This document shows positions 25,310 through 38,600 of a DNA stretch of 64,000 nucleotides, in pieces (position 1 is the first letter of the stretch; every line of letters starts with the position of its first letter). A model generated the notes under the pieces. The model saw only the letters and a list, made by a program, of their open reading frames with translations, ran no database searches and was not told the origin of the DNA. The DNA lies in contig JAQGDQ010000096.1 in assembly GCA_030141605.1 (NCBI GenBank), positions 496,001 to 560,000 on the forward strand, read 5' to 3'. The stretch comes from Tubiluchus corallicola. Taxonomy: Eukaryota > Priapulida > Priapulimorpha > Priapulimorphida > Tubiluchidae. A program made the position numbers and the translations under genes.

Positions 25310-26364
25310 TTGGCAACGTTCCCATTGATGAGCATTTCCTGCTTTATTTTTTAAATTGATACCTTTACCTTATATGGTAATTGGTGTGTTAGTTTATTAC
25401 ACTGTGTACTGTGAATGCTTTACAGTTTTTGTGCAATTTTTATATACTCATTACAGCTTATTCAGTCATTTTTTCATACATTCTAGTCCTATATAAGAGA
25501 GCTTTTCCATAACATTGATGACTTAGTTATAGTTACAATCTGTGAAATTGTTAGATCCATCTCAAAGACTTCTCTTTTAGGCTTTTGACCAAAGTTAGTT
25601 TAAATTTGATTCATACCTTGAGTTTTCATCTCCTTTCTTGACTGACGCACTTTATGACATGTTGCAATGCAATGTGCTATGATCTTAAAGCTTTTTTTAC
25701 ACGAAATTTGTGTTAAATATTTCCCATGGAGTTTTGATTTGTTTGGTAGATGTTTATTTTTTTTTAGTTGTTCTTTATTTATAACATATAATCAGTTGAC
25801 ATGGTGCTTCGTTGTTGTGAAGAATAATTAAAATTAGTGCTATGATAAAACTTTAGAGTTTTGGTGTTACTCAATCATGATAGAGTAGGTAGAAGTACCT
25901 GTAAATGTCTGGTATGGAGCTGAGAACGTACAAGCACATAAAAGATGTATGCAAAGCTGGAGGATAGCTGAGCAACTAAGTTTACCTGGACTGCCTATCC
26001 TAGTTCAGTGATTGAACTTGTTCCAGACTGGGAGTAACTGTCAATGCTAAACGTTCTTCGTGCATCAAAAGCAGATTGTTTTGTAGACTGTCTAGTAGCC
26101 ATATAAAGTACATGAAAAATGTCACGTGCTACTTGTTGTAAGACTGTGACACAGTGCCGCATCAAGTATTACAATTTTACATGTCTGTTCCATTCCGATC
26201 AGGGTGATGGAATCCGTGAACATGTGCCATACATTTAATATCATTAGGTATTGTGGTTAAGGTAGATGTAATATTTAGTATCATGTAAATAGTATTTAAT
26301 GTACAGTGTCATTGCATAGCGACGTTTGCACGAACCAGGAGAACTAAGCAAGTTGATGTCTGAA

Positions 26365-26370
26365 AATAAA
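26365..26370 (+). terminator. Candidate poly(A) signal of BTBD8
   Basis: AATAAA lies about 1.06 kb after the BTBD8 stop, the nearest canonical hexamer I noticed. Several later ones exist, so the real 3' end is unknown. Confidence 0.3.
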
Positions 26371-27047
26371 TTTAAGAACAACTCTAATGTCAAATATTTG
26401 ACCTTGTGTCTTACATTTGTAACCAAACCATGCAGCCTTGATTCAACTTCCTGCTACATTTATCAAGTACTTCTTATTTTGAGATAAGAACTTTTCACTT
26501 GAGCATAGTGGCAGTCCATAGCAGACAATTCTTCCGTCAAGTTTAACTGCAGTTTTTAGTTCCAGCACAGGTAAAATGCCTATATGAGCTGATCCTGGCA
26601 TACTTAGAATATTTGACTGGTAGTCACCCAGTGAACTTACTGACCAGGCACAAAGTTGCTTAGCTTTGATGTTACTGGTCATCCTGTGACCACTCAGCAA
26701 CTCCTTTACCACCGTGAACAAATCCTCGTGTTAGTTTCCTAGGTTGCTGCATATGGATCAGTCGATCTTGACAAGAATTATCAACCATGGAACTTGCTTC
26801 TCTACTGCAGTGACACTGTATTACAACATTAATTCCCTCTGTTGCATGTTGAAACATGTCGTAAGCGTATGTATCACTGTGTTATTCGATTTCGATGAAG
26901 TGCTGTAGAATTGTGTAGATTAGACTTAGTCTGTTGTCCATAGATATCAGTAATAAATGATTAATTACATACACTCCAGTATGTCTACCTACCTCTACTG
27001 TGGGCCTACTGTAAAGTACACATTTTGTAATATGTATTTATTATTAG

Positions 27048-27148
27048 CTGATAATGTTGGCGAAGCAGCCAAGTTTTCTGAGGAATATCAAAATCATTTG
27101 TCAATGCTAATGGTACTGTGTGCATTTGTGCAGTGTTTTTCTTTTTGA
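27048..27148 (+). CDS. Candidate alternative 3'-terminal exon of BTBD8
   Basis: Acceptor TATTATTAG opens a phase-1 frame reading DNVGEAAKFSEEYQNHLSML and ending at TGA 27146. Two upstream donors fit its phase: the normal end of the 24150 exon (24330), and an internal strong donor A|GTAAGA at 25274 inside the last coding exon. Its first 21 codons are richer in G/C and look more coding-like than the surroundings. There is no homologue to compare by eye, so it may be chance. Confidence 0.35.
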
Positions 27149-30100
27149 AATTATTAATTGTTCTTACTAATATTTTTTCAGTTTTTGTTTGGTAATTATC
27201 TTCCTGTTTCATGCAAATCTGTTATCTAGAAAGCTGCAAATTTTTTGCCAGTCAGTCAAGTGCCATTTTTTCTAAGCAGACAGATTAACTACTATTGTTT
27301 GCTGATTTGGAAATTTTTCAATTCAGAAGTAATAGGTGGTAAAATCTGTGTTAATTTTTTTGATGCATTATTGCCACGAGTCTTAGTGCAGCATTTCAAA
27401 AATTTGAATTTATATTTATAAAAGCTTTGATTTTATATTAGCCATTCATCTTGAAATGCAGCTGTGTTTGAAGCTTTATTATTTCATGAGAGTAGAAGCA
27501 ATTAAGACTTGTAATGTAACCTTAACAGCTACTGTATATTACTGCAATTTGATACATTTCATGTTGACACCTACGCACTACTACACTTCGTTATTGTGTG
27601 ATTATATTTTTTTGGTATTGCATGTGCATGGTGTGTTGTGATAATATTTTGGTGTTTACTATACTGATAAATTATAATATATATTACTGAGGGTGAGAGG
27701 ATCTAGTCATTTTTCTCTATTTATATTCATCTGTGTATTTATAAGTTATTACATAATAATCGTTTATGTATATGCAATTATTAATAATTGTGTAATCTGG
27801 ACATTAGCAAATCAACACATCTACTGCTTACATTCACTTTCATTAGGTATGATAAAGTCTTGGAAATATTTTACTGTTTAACTTTATACATTTAACTCAA
27901 TTGATGATGGATGACAACTAGTGAAGACTTTATAAAATATGGTAGCAAAATTTTCGAACTCATTTGATTTGTTAACTGACATAAGTTTCTGCCATTATGC
28001 AAATTGCAATCACCAGACTATGCGATGATATTAACTTGATAGTTCTTATTGGTGAATCATTCTATACATTGTTTATTGCCGTTCAGGTGCATGAATGTTG
28101 TAAAACACAACACTTTTTACTTTTTGATTGCAGACACTTCTATCTGTTGCTACTGCCCCCACTGCATTGTCTCTACGATTGTATTTGCTAAGTCATTTTG
28201 CAGTAAATTGTTAGATGTCAACAGTTAACCTCTCTTGGCTTTCTTATTGCTTTACGAGGCTTTATCTATCGCTGCCTAAAGCAATACGTAATGCTTTGAG
28301 ATTCCCAAGCAGCCATATTGCATGACCAATCCAATGAAATCTTCTTACTCCGAGGGTTTTCTTCGTGCAATTCATCATTGGATATTCTATCAGCATATAT
28401 CATAACTTATAGTTTTCTGAAACTATAGAAACTCTTATGGAAACGCCTTTGAAAAACGTCAGTTTATTTTTGTTGTTTGACTTTTATTGTTCGCAGTTCA
28501 GCATTGACCAAGAATACATGCTTAGCTAAAGTATTGAAGGACTCATAACTGAAATGCATTAATGAATGTAGGTAGTATGTGTGTGGGTTGTCTAAATGCT
28601 CAGAGTAAACCAGCTACGTACCAAAGATGATATAAGTATATATTGGTATTTATATAGATGTGCTTGGATTGTTGTGAATGCACTTGTCTTTGTGTCATTT
28701 TGTCAATGTTGGGTATTATATAATTGAACGATACAGATTTCCAAATAGTTGGTGTTGCTTTCTGATCTAATAATATGACGAGGTTTAGGTAAATTGTAGG
28801 TATAAATATTTTAAGAAAGCTTTAACAATACATCTGTCCCAGTGCTGTTTTTTACCAGTCAGCATGCACAGGTCTACGCAATGTGCCTAACTCTGCATGA
28901 TTATTATAATTGTTTGTGTTTACTGCACAGTAGTATTAGAACTATATAGTAAGAATAATTCTGTATAAACGATGAGTTATGCTAGTCTTAAGCCTTTGCA
29001 AGTGTGTGAGTGTTTAATATCTATTTATTATTAGTATCTATTTATTACTAACGTGGTAATTATAAAGCCATCTTGGCTGGTATAAGGGTGAGTTGAATCT
29101 AGTCATTTAAGTTATTTAAGGCAAAAATGCTAATAGCTGTTCTAAGCATGTCAGTAGTGGTCTCTTCAATAGGTCTTGTAGTAATGGTGAGTGTGCAATT
29201 GTATATTTTATCAATAACTATGTCTATCTTTTCGCGCAATATAATGTCTGTAATGTTTATTATTCAAAAATTTGTGCAAAAAATTGAAAAATAGAACATT
29301 GATACCAATACTAGATAGTGAATGTTGGAATACATGAGTGTAGGCCTGTTGTACTATTTAAAGTAAGGCCGGTTATGTGCAATACTATTTATGACATGAT
29401 TTTACTGTGTGATGTAATTTATTTTCCTTATGCTAAATAATTGCTATATTTATTAATTTATTTATTCATTTATCCTTTCTTGATTTGCTATTTATAATAA
29501 TTTATTAAACAATTTGTTTTTGTGATGTGACTTGCAGTATGTAACTATTGTGATTTTTTATAGCAAACTGATTAATTTTATTCTTGGTTATAAAAGGGCT
29601 GGAATTAAATCTGATTTATATTTGTACGTTCATGCAGCACAGCATAAAGTGTGTCAGTCAAAAATTTGTTCTCAGTCTGTGAACATCTTTTCTGTAAAAT
29701 TGTTTGTCCGTTCTGAGCCTATTCATTTGTAACTCTGAGGTATCTAGATGCTCTCTATGACAATACCAAACTTACGGACAATAATTATGTACGTTCTCTG
29801 TGCCTGTAGTCCTAACCTTCTTAAGCAGTTCAGGTTTAGACCATTCTATTTCTAGATCCATGCTAGTCAACAGCATTTTCAAATAACAGAACTAACACCT
29901 TGTAACTTGTTTTATTTGCGTTAAGGTCATAATTAATTTGCGCACTTAATTTTTTTTACAAGAAAATCGACGTATTTTGAGTAGGTACATATAGACGTAG
30001 ATAGATTCGACCTACTTATTTGGCGAGGGAAGGAATTATCTTTTCCCGCACTGTCTCTTGTGGGTCAGATGAGTAACCAACCTGAACAGGGTATTTTGTA

Positions 30101-30967
30101 TGTACATTCCAAATAAATTATATTTCCTGTCAGTAGTTCCATATATTAAATTAAGATTAGATTTTTTCATTGTGTTATCAGAATTAGTGCTAGTTTTTGT
30201 GAATCAAATTAGTAAATAAATAATGTGCAGGTAATCAAGATATTTTATGCTTGAGTAATTTTAGAAAAGTGTTGTGTTGGTAGATAGCCGTCCTTAGCGA
30301 CGGGAAGATGCTGTGCAGCTTCCTAGGCGGAGGATGAGGAATCTCCAAGAGTGCACATGTAACAATCATGAAAGTAGTTTAGTTGTCTATTGTAGCACTG
30401 TTTTCATACCAAAATGGGTCATCCAGATACTTATCGTTTTAAACCATGAACAGAAAAGACCATCTGAGTGACCCACTAGGGGGTGAACCACTTTGGTGTG
30501 AATGGAGTATAATGTTGTCTTAGTGTTGTAATCTAGCAGCTGTATAGCAGTTTTTTATTAACTAATTATATAAATTATTCTGGGATAATCCCATTATTGT
30601 ATGTTGTTCATGGTAGTTTTAAGCACACTTTTAAATTAGTAAGATGTCACACTTCAGTTTGTCAATTTTGCATCTATAGCGTTGATGTTGTACCCTCCTG
30701 TTTTCCATTTTTATTATATTCACTGCTAGTGTATGTGTGCGTAAATAGACTGAATAGACTATATTTGCTTGTACATAAACATATATACAAGTATGTATAT
30801 TGATAATTACTGTTGAAAATAATTTTTATTTTCACAACATGGACAGGTTGGATCTCAAAACAAAGTAGCATAGTTTATGTGTTCTAGCTGTTACCAAATA
30901 TTGCTTAGCAACATTACTACGATTACACAAGCAGAATGAATTATAATACAAGAGAGTATACAAAACG

Positions 30968-31112
30968 TTATGGCCTTTATAGTCTCAAAGATTATAAATT
31001 TATTCAGTAGCTTTTGACGTAGGGGCCTCACTGAATAGAAAGTGCTGGTAACCAGCTAGGGCAAAAGCTACTGAACAAATATTATAATCTTCGAGACTAT
31101 AAACGGCATTAT
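30968..31112. repeat. Long inverted-repeat hairpin (MITE-like)
   Basis: The left arm (30968-31015) and right arm (31073-31112) are near-complementary over about 40-48 bases, for example TTTATAGTCTCAAAGATTAT against ATAATCTTCGAGACTATAAA. The roughly 57-base loop contains its own palindrome, GCTGGTAACCAGC. This could be a small foldback transposon or a structured RNA. No target-site duplication is certain. Confidence 0.75.
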
Positions 31113-32351
31113 GGTTTCTCTGTTAAGAATGAATTGTGCTTTAAACAAAAAATTGTCTAATGTACTTGGTTACTGATGCTGTTAAACTAACACCAACTGA
31201 TTTTTTTCAAATTGAGCACATAAATTTGACAACTAATTTAAGCGCCCTGTTAAAACCTATTCACCACTTTACGGCTTTGTTATGGACAGATACTCACAGT
31301 GTACAGGTGGTGGAGCTAGTAAGTTGTGCTGCCACCAAGTGGTCTTTAACTGGTTTTAATAACACTGTAAAGATTCTGCACAAAATTACATCTTCTGTTC
31401 AGTTTTGATCGCGACCAAGTACAAATTATCTGAGTTGTTAGTATCCGTGCAAAATTGTACTCTATGACTTGGAGATCATAGATAAGATCAGTGAAGTACA
31501 ATTTTGCTTGCAAATTGACAAAGGCCACATTGGTAATTGTCAAATGAGCATTTCATTTTGTCATTTATTAGGAATTTTATTGTAAAAATATTTTTGAAAA
31601 AACTGTTGTATCCTGTAAAATACTCTTGAGCATTGAGTAACAGTGTGCAGTAGTTTGAAAACATATAAATGGTATAGTCACAAGCTTTAAAAGGCATGTA
31701 TTAAATGTTAGAAGTATACATTGTGATCTTCTATGTGCGAATGTTTAATCTAATCACTTTATCGTGCAATTTTTACTTCTCTTATATAGTACAGTTTTAC
31801 GTATGTATTGTGTTATATTATATATAAATGCAGTGTTTCATGTATTACATTGAATGTGATTAAAATCAAGCGCATTTTTCTATTTGTTTGCCCTTTTGGC
31901 AGCCTATTATAATGATTATGTTGCAAAAGATTTTTTTCTATGCAAATTTTGTGATCATGCTGAATTAATTATAAAAATAAACCTATAGGATATCATATGT
32001 CATTTAACTTGTTAATTGTACTTTGGTGAGGGATGTTCTGTTGGCGATGTGTAGTAGCTTAAGTTCTCTCTGCGTCAACTTATCGTTCCGATGCAACTCG
32101 TAAATAAATTAAGCACACTACTCTCAAGTGATTCAAACTGAGTACTTTGAGAGGGTATTTTCTGAAATAACACTGTGTTTCTTTCAGAAATGTTTAAGAT
32201 ATTTTATATACTTTATCCTAGTATAAAAATAGTACATTTTATTGTTCTAGTGTACTGACTCACAGACAGTATACAGTTCACTGATTTATAATATCAGAGA
32301 TTCTGATACATTTCCACATAGTTGTAATACATTGTAGTTACAGATATAATT

Positions 32352-32357
32352 TTTATT
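32352..32357 (-). terminator. Candidate poly(A) signal of FLOT1
   Basis: The plus strand reads TTTATT, which is AATAAA on the minus strand, about 3.3 kb beyond the FLOT1 stop. It is the first canonical hexamer I noticed on that strand, implying a long 3' UTR. A variant hexamer nearer the stop could be used instead. Confidence 0.3.
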
Positions 32358-33703
32358 ATCATACTTTTACACATGCAACACATCAATAAATTTCACTTTA
32401 CCTACAGTAATAATTATATAGAATTTAAAAAACGACAAGGACAATGAATTCTGGAAAACGTGTGAAGGAATAGAGGATCAGGAAACACAAACAGACAAAA
32501 CAATCCTCTAAAATCCACACTACTATTTTACTAAATTATGTTATTTCTTAGAAGCCTATTAGACTTTTAGACTTATTACAGAATTTTTTATATAAACGAA
32601 AACATGGCAAGGCATAACTTACATCTATTTGGCATCAAAACAATTGTGATTTTGTTACATGTTATTTTGTGTATCACAGAAGCACAGATTTTAAAAGTGC
32701 CAGATGTATATTAATAAAAACAATAGCTTCGGTGGTAACAGAATAATTTTTTGAGAAACCAAAATAATGTAAACTGTCTGCCACAAAAATAATTCCCACA
32801 AGGCAATTTGTAATCTTTCCAGCACACACTTTCGACAGTTTTAGTGGATCATGATGAATTTCAGAATTTACAGCTCACTTTTGCTTTATGTAGCAATTTC
32901 AGATGAAAGGTTGTTTACCCGAATAAGTGAGCAAACACAAAATCAACAATGTTCTTACCATTAAGTTCAATGACAATGTCAATTGAGATTATAAGACAAA
33001 CATAATACTCTAAATCAAAACAACAAATAGACTTTTCTCTGAGCAAACAAAAAGAGTATGTGAGTTCATAGTATTGCACTTTTAGTTTGAATGTAAACAT
33101 CTACATTAAAACTTAATACTGTAGTTCTAAGTTTTGACTAACAAAGTGTGGTTGATGGATGGTGTCAATTTAACAAATACAAGCAAAAATTATTCCAATA
33201 CTGCATGTGAATGAAGTAAAGTTAAAAGCACATCTACTACTGTTTAGTCTGGTTTAATAAAAACTGCTAATTTCATTTACACAAAAGAAGTAACTGCTTT
33301 TTTAAATACTACTAGTAATTAAATCAAATCTAGTTGACTTCACTGGACATGCTTTGTAGTTTTAGCATATGTTAAGTTCTTACGATGTTCATTCTCGTCA
33401 AATGATTTTAGTAAAAAAGAAAAAAAGCATGTGATATACAGCACCAGAACTAAAATTGCACTATAAAAAAGGAAACTGATCCCAGAAAAGTGTGGTAAAG
33501 TTAGAGAAAATGAAACTGGATGTAAAATCAAAGACTCAAAATTTTGATTACGTGCAAATATAACAATAAACACTGAAAGAAATGCAACATAACCAATAAT
33601 ATAACTGGTAATTATCCTTTCACTAACTACGTTCTGGCAAAAATGATATATAAAGTAATGCTACCATCTCTAACATCAAAAATAACTGTTGCAGAGTTGG
33701 GCT

Positions 33704-34153
33704 TTAACCCTTTCATACCCGTTGTATCCCGTGGGATACGAGAATATTTTCTGTCTTTAAAATTAATAAAATTTTAAAACTGACAGTTATTTGATCAGTT
33801 GATAGTTATTTTGATTTAAGCCAATAACAAAAGACTAAAAATGGTGATAAAATGGCAAACTAGAAAATCTACATAACATAAAAAACTGCTCAAAGTACAG
33901 TACTTTAGAGACGACTTTGTGCAGATCAGCATAGCATGCATACTAAATGTCTTAAATACTTTAAAAAATTATTAGCAGTTGCAAAATGAAGCACATTTTA
34001 TGCTTCCATTGAATCCCAATGTATCCCGTGGGATACAGGCTATATTTAGCACGAGGGCACAGGTAGAAAAAAAATTATTATTTTTTTGAACAAAAGTACC
34101 AAGCCAAAAATTTTTTTCTTAGTAAAAAAATAATTTGGGACTGAAAGGGTTAA
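33704..34153. mobile_element. piggyBac-like MITE with TTAA ends
   Basis: TTAACCCTTTCATACC at the left and GGACTGAAAGGGTTAA at the right form terminal inverted repeats starting at TTAA, the piggyBac target site. Length is 450 bases with no ORF. The 16-base palindrome GTATCCCGTGGGATAC occurs near each end (about 33725 and 34021). It sits in the probable FLOT1 3' UTR. Confidence 0.75.
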
Positions 34154-34205
34154 AAGATATATTTGTATATACATGAATATGTATATACAAACACGGATTT
34201 TACTT

Positions 34206-34230
34206 TATATATATATATATATATATATGT
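34206..34230. repeat. (AT)n microsatellite
   Basis: A short pure TA run just right of the TTAA-flanked element. Confidence 0.9.
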
Positions 34231-35676
34231 ATGAATGTGTATACTCTCTATATGGGCCCAAACTGTAAAGAAATAATAAGTATGCGAGGTTATTCAATTA
34301 AACTCTTAAATATCATGCAATAATTTGTTTACAAAGCTCATCACAACACATAATTTACGCTTAAAAACCTCATATTTAGGTTAAATAAGCCCTTGAACAA
34401 AAGTGCACAAACACCATTAAAACAGTTATGCAACAATGATTAATTCACATTTTAAGTGACGATTATTAATCTAAAACAGCAAGTCACACGACAAACTATA
34501 ATTCTCACATTAGGTGTCTTTCGCTGTAAGCAAAATGTACAACATAAATAGATTGTCATACTGCGTAAAACACAAACTTGAGAATAATGATTTTATACAA
34601 TACTTCTCTGTTTTTACTGCAATGCATTAGTAAGAGTCACATTATAAGGACAGACTTGAACATAATTCAGAGTTTGTGTGAAATGTTTTTACGGGGCTTC
34701 CAATGAAATTTACTAGTATAAAGTTAAAAGTTAATGAAATAAATCCTGCTGCTGAAAACATAGAGTAACCAGCAATGGGACTAACATTATAATAGTTTTT
34801 CTACCCTGCAATGCAGAACTATTGCAGTACTAATTTAACAGTCTTGGATATAATTACTGCCGTAATCTATGAACACACAGATCAACCTAAGCACTAAAAT
34901 ACTATTAAACTTACTAACCTACACACATTTCTATGCACATTGATAGCTAAAACCTAGCTAGCGAAAAAATGTCTTATTCATACTTGAAGATACAACGAAA
35001 TACGACAATGAGATTGCACAACACTACTCTTTTTATAAGGAGTGGAGTATTCAGAACTGAGTAAAAATAAGCTCTTAATAAAATATGCCAATGTTGTAAT
35101 CATTAGTAAACATGCTAAATAAGTAAAATAATTAGATAATGGTGAATATGAATATCTCACAGGGAAATACATTACGTAACTAATACAGCAGGTTTGCAGA
35201 CGTGTATAACACCCAGCATGACTCACAGAATGTCAAGGTAGCATGCAACTGTTCCACTGTGATGAAAAGACAACAAAATTCCCTACACTGTTTTATGCCA
35301 CCCAGACACGCCAGTTTAATGAGTGTTTTTCAAAACTATCATTTACTAATCTATGACAACTCGTATTCGATTAGAAATACTGAGATTCATTAAAGCCCTA
35401 GAACACAACAATTGCAAAAAGTTGCAATTATGGTCTGTCTGGACATTTCTATACCATAAATACAGAATAATCAAGTACTAAATATGACATTAAAACTTTT
35501 AATTCTTAGTAGAGTAAAAATAAATTACAGACACTTCAGTAAAATGACTCCTGAGCAAGGAAAAGAACACGGATACACCTTTAATATCAAATATCTTGGT
35601 TGGTTCTTATGTAAAATGAAAGAAGATTCTAGAAAAATGAAGAGATTCGATGCAGGTGGAGTTGAATAGTTGTGGT

Positions 35677-38600
35677 TTACGTTCTCTGGGCTTTCATTGT
35701 CTGAAAAACGTAATGATAATAATAATCATAGTAGTTTATTCTTAAAAGTGCTCAATCTGAAGATCTTAGTGCTTTTTACAATAAAATTAAAGGAGATAAA
35801 AAAATCATACATAATCAATCACAATAAAAATTATTATGCATGACAATTTAAAAGAAATAGCTACGTATGATACTGAATAAAAATTTGCAGTTACAATCTA
35901 CAGTAAAGATAGTTAAAACAATAAAACAAAATTTGTAGGTAAAAATTTGCATGAAAATGAATCGAAAGTCAACAGAAAATGCCAAAAAAGAACAGAAAGA
36001 AAAAGTAAGAACAGTAAGAGAAGTTCATATGAAAAGCAAGACTGTACTGCATCTGTTTGGTTGACCTTTTGGGTGACCTGTTTAAGGCAGAAAAAGTTTA
36101 ATTAAAGAACATTTGAATGAGAGAATTTTTGCAAAGAGAATGAATGAGACACCAGTATTATACAATAAAAAAGCAACAAATTTTTTATCTGCAAGACTTA
36201 AGTTTTTTCATTTGCATATGAAAAAAGGGGAGGGTGGCAGCATCATGAATGTCACAAAAAGGTAAAGTATTTAACAGGGCTAATTTTACCTCCTTGTGCA
36301 AAGCATTTGACTGAGGGATACACTGACTCTGAAAAGATTCTTAACAAAATCTGTTAAGAACTAGTAGCCACATATGAGCTTGTTGAAGATTTAAAATTAT
36401 AAAATAGTTGTGCCATATGGGTACCTAGAAGTCATTGGTACCACTCCTGTTATGCTGATGCTTTCTGCATTTGTGGTTTTTGCGTGAAATGGTCTCAATG
36501 AAGAATTTTTCTTCAGTTTTGTGCATTTATTATTGTGCATTTGCTCCTTGTGTTCTTCTTCTGTACGACCAGTTTACACTTAAAGCATAACACTACATTT
36601 GAGTGCACTCAAAATGCAAGTGATTTGTTTCTGGAAGAAAACTGCAAAAGTCCTGCAAAAGCATTTCAGTTAAAGCATGCAGCTTACCCGACTAATGTCG
36701 ACGCCCGTCATTGTTTCTACAACCTTTGGTAACTGACTGACAATATCCATGACTTCACCAGTGAGTTTTGATGCACCCATTTCACCCTTGCCGCTGCTCA
36801 CCATCGTCACCTTCTTCGCTTGAGACAGTGGCGCCGCCACCTCTGCGACCACCTAGAAAGAACAGTATTGCATCGAATAAGCAATGTATGGAAATCTTGC
36901 CTTACCATTTCTTACTTGTACATTAAAAATATAATTTCTGAAACTGTAATTCCTGTAAGTAAAAGGAAAAATGCTGCATGGCACAAAGCACTCAAAGACA
37001 GGGATTACTCATGGAACTGTTCGTGGCATCGAGGATATCTCTCTAAGATTAGACTGTGAAAGAATAGATTAGCAACAACTACAAAAGATTCATGACAAGA
37101 TCATAAGATGATGAAATAACTCAACACAAAAACTAAAGCAAAAACTGTTAAAAATTTAGAGCAGATTGGTTCCAATAAGTTTGTGGTTCATTTCACAATG
37201 ATACCTTCGGTAGTGTGTCCAGTACCATATCCACCATCGCAGCATCCTTGTATTCCTTCCACGCATCCGCTTTCTTTGCCATCTGTTCCGCTTCTGCCTT
37301 GGCTTTGGCTTCAATTGCAAATGCCTCGGCTTCACCCTTGACCCTCACTGCTTCGCTGGCTGCTTCTGCCTCCATGACAACTTTGTTCCTGGACAAAATT
37401 TGATACACACTACATTCAGTTCTCATTACTATTTCAAAGTTCCTGCAATACATCCTCTTTTAGATTTACAATTTGAAATGTGAAAGGTTAACTTTGCATC
37501 ATTTTGGACATTTGCATAAAAAACTGCATATAATATATTTTATTTTTGTTTTGCTAAAGATAACAGTTCACGCACAACAGTTAAACAGTTAAGCAACACG
37601 GAAATTATGACAACTAATTAACTTTTAATTTGTAAAATAACACATATACAGCAAACAAATACAGTGTAGGCTGAACTTAATGACTTATTTTCATGAAATT
37701 GCACGTTTATAGGAAATGATTTCAAAGCATCATCCTTCCACTACCTCATTCATTTCATCATAATACTAATTCCTACATTCTCACTTTTCCATACTCATAA
37801 TTCCATAATCAGGACAGTCTTACAAGCCTCGGTTTCTGATTAGAGGCATCACAATATGTTATACTAACTATACTTTGTATTTTTGAAATGTAATTTGTTT
37901 GAGAAGATGGAATAAACTACTACTACCACTATAAATACAACCACAGTGAAAATCTACCTAAAATTATTCATATTTCACTGTAAGTTTCATTTCGTGGCCC
38001 AGCAAGGCAGTTTAACATTACATCTCTTAATACAACTTAGTATGGCCTCCGTTGGTGTAAATCAGTGGCAGTCATCCTTCAATAAATCTATCCTGAAACT
38101 GGACTCTTGAACAGACCCAGAAGGGTCATGCTTTTCTAATTTTTGACATCATCAAAAACAAAACAAACTGTTACTTTCTGGAATTTTTTCATTCATGTTT
38201 GCAATTGACTAATCAGTTGCAAGTGCATTGCCTTACATGAAGTGCCTCAACTAACTAATTTTAAGACATATTTTTAACATGCAAGATTCGAAGTTCTTGG
38301 ATGTTTTCATTAACAATCTTACTTATTTGCTTCTGCAATTTTCTCCAGTCTGTATTTCTCGGCTTCGGCTGGCTGCTGAACCTGAGCTGCTAGTTCCTTC
38401 TCCTTGCGAAGGATTTCCTGTTCTTGCAGCGCTATCTGTTGAGCGCGTTCCACAACGGTGATCTGCATTTCCTCTTCCTTGATCCTCTGCTTGGTTTTAG
38501 CCGCCTTAAATAATCGCAAAAAATATGGGTGACAAATATGCATAATAGGACCAAATAAGCTGTTCTGAAATTTTGCTAATAAATGCGATAATACCAGCAC

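Larger units (their letters stand above)
25310..35676. other. 10.4-kb convergent spacer / 3' UTR region between BTBD8 and FLOT1
   Basis: No conserved protein gene is visible. The left part probably carries the BTBD8 3' UTR; AATAAA hexamers on the plus strand occur at 26365 and 31976 among others. The right part probably carries the FLOT1 3' UTR, with the first clear minus-strand AATAAA at 32357-32352. It also contains a candidate alternative BTBD8 exon (27048), a hairpin element (30968) and a TTAA-flanked MITE (33704). Long noncoding transcripts cannot be excluded. Confidence 0.55.

Noticed and set aside
28247-28291. TATTGCTTTA ... TAAAGCAATA hairpin as a microRNA
   Set aside because: Only a 10-bp stem with a large loop, too weak for a precursor.
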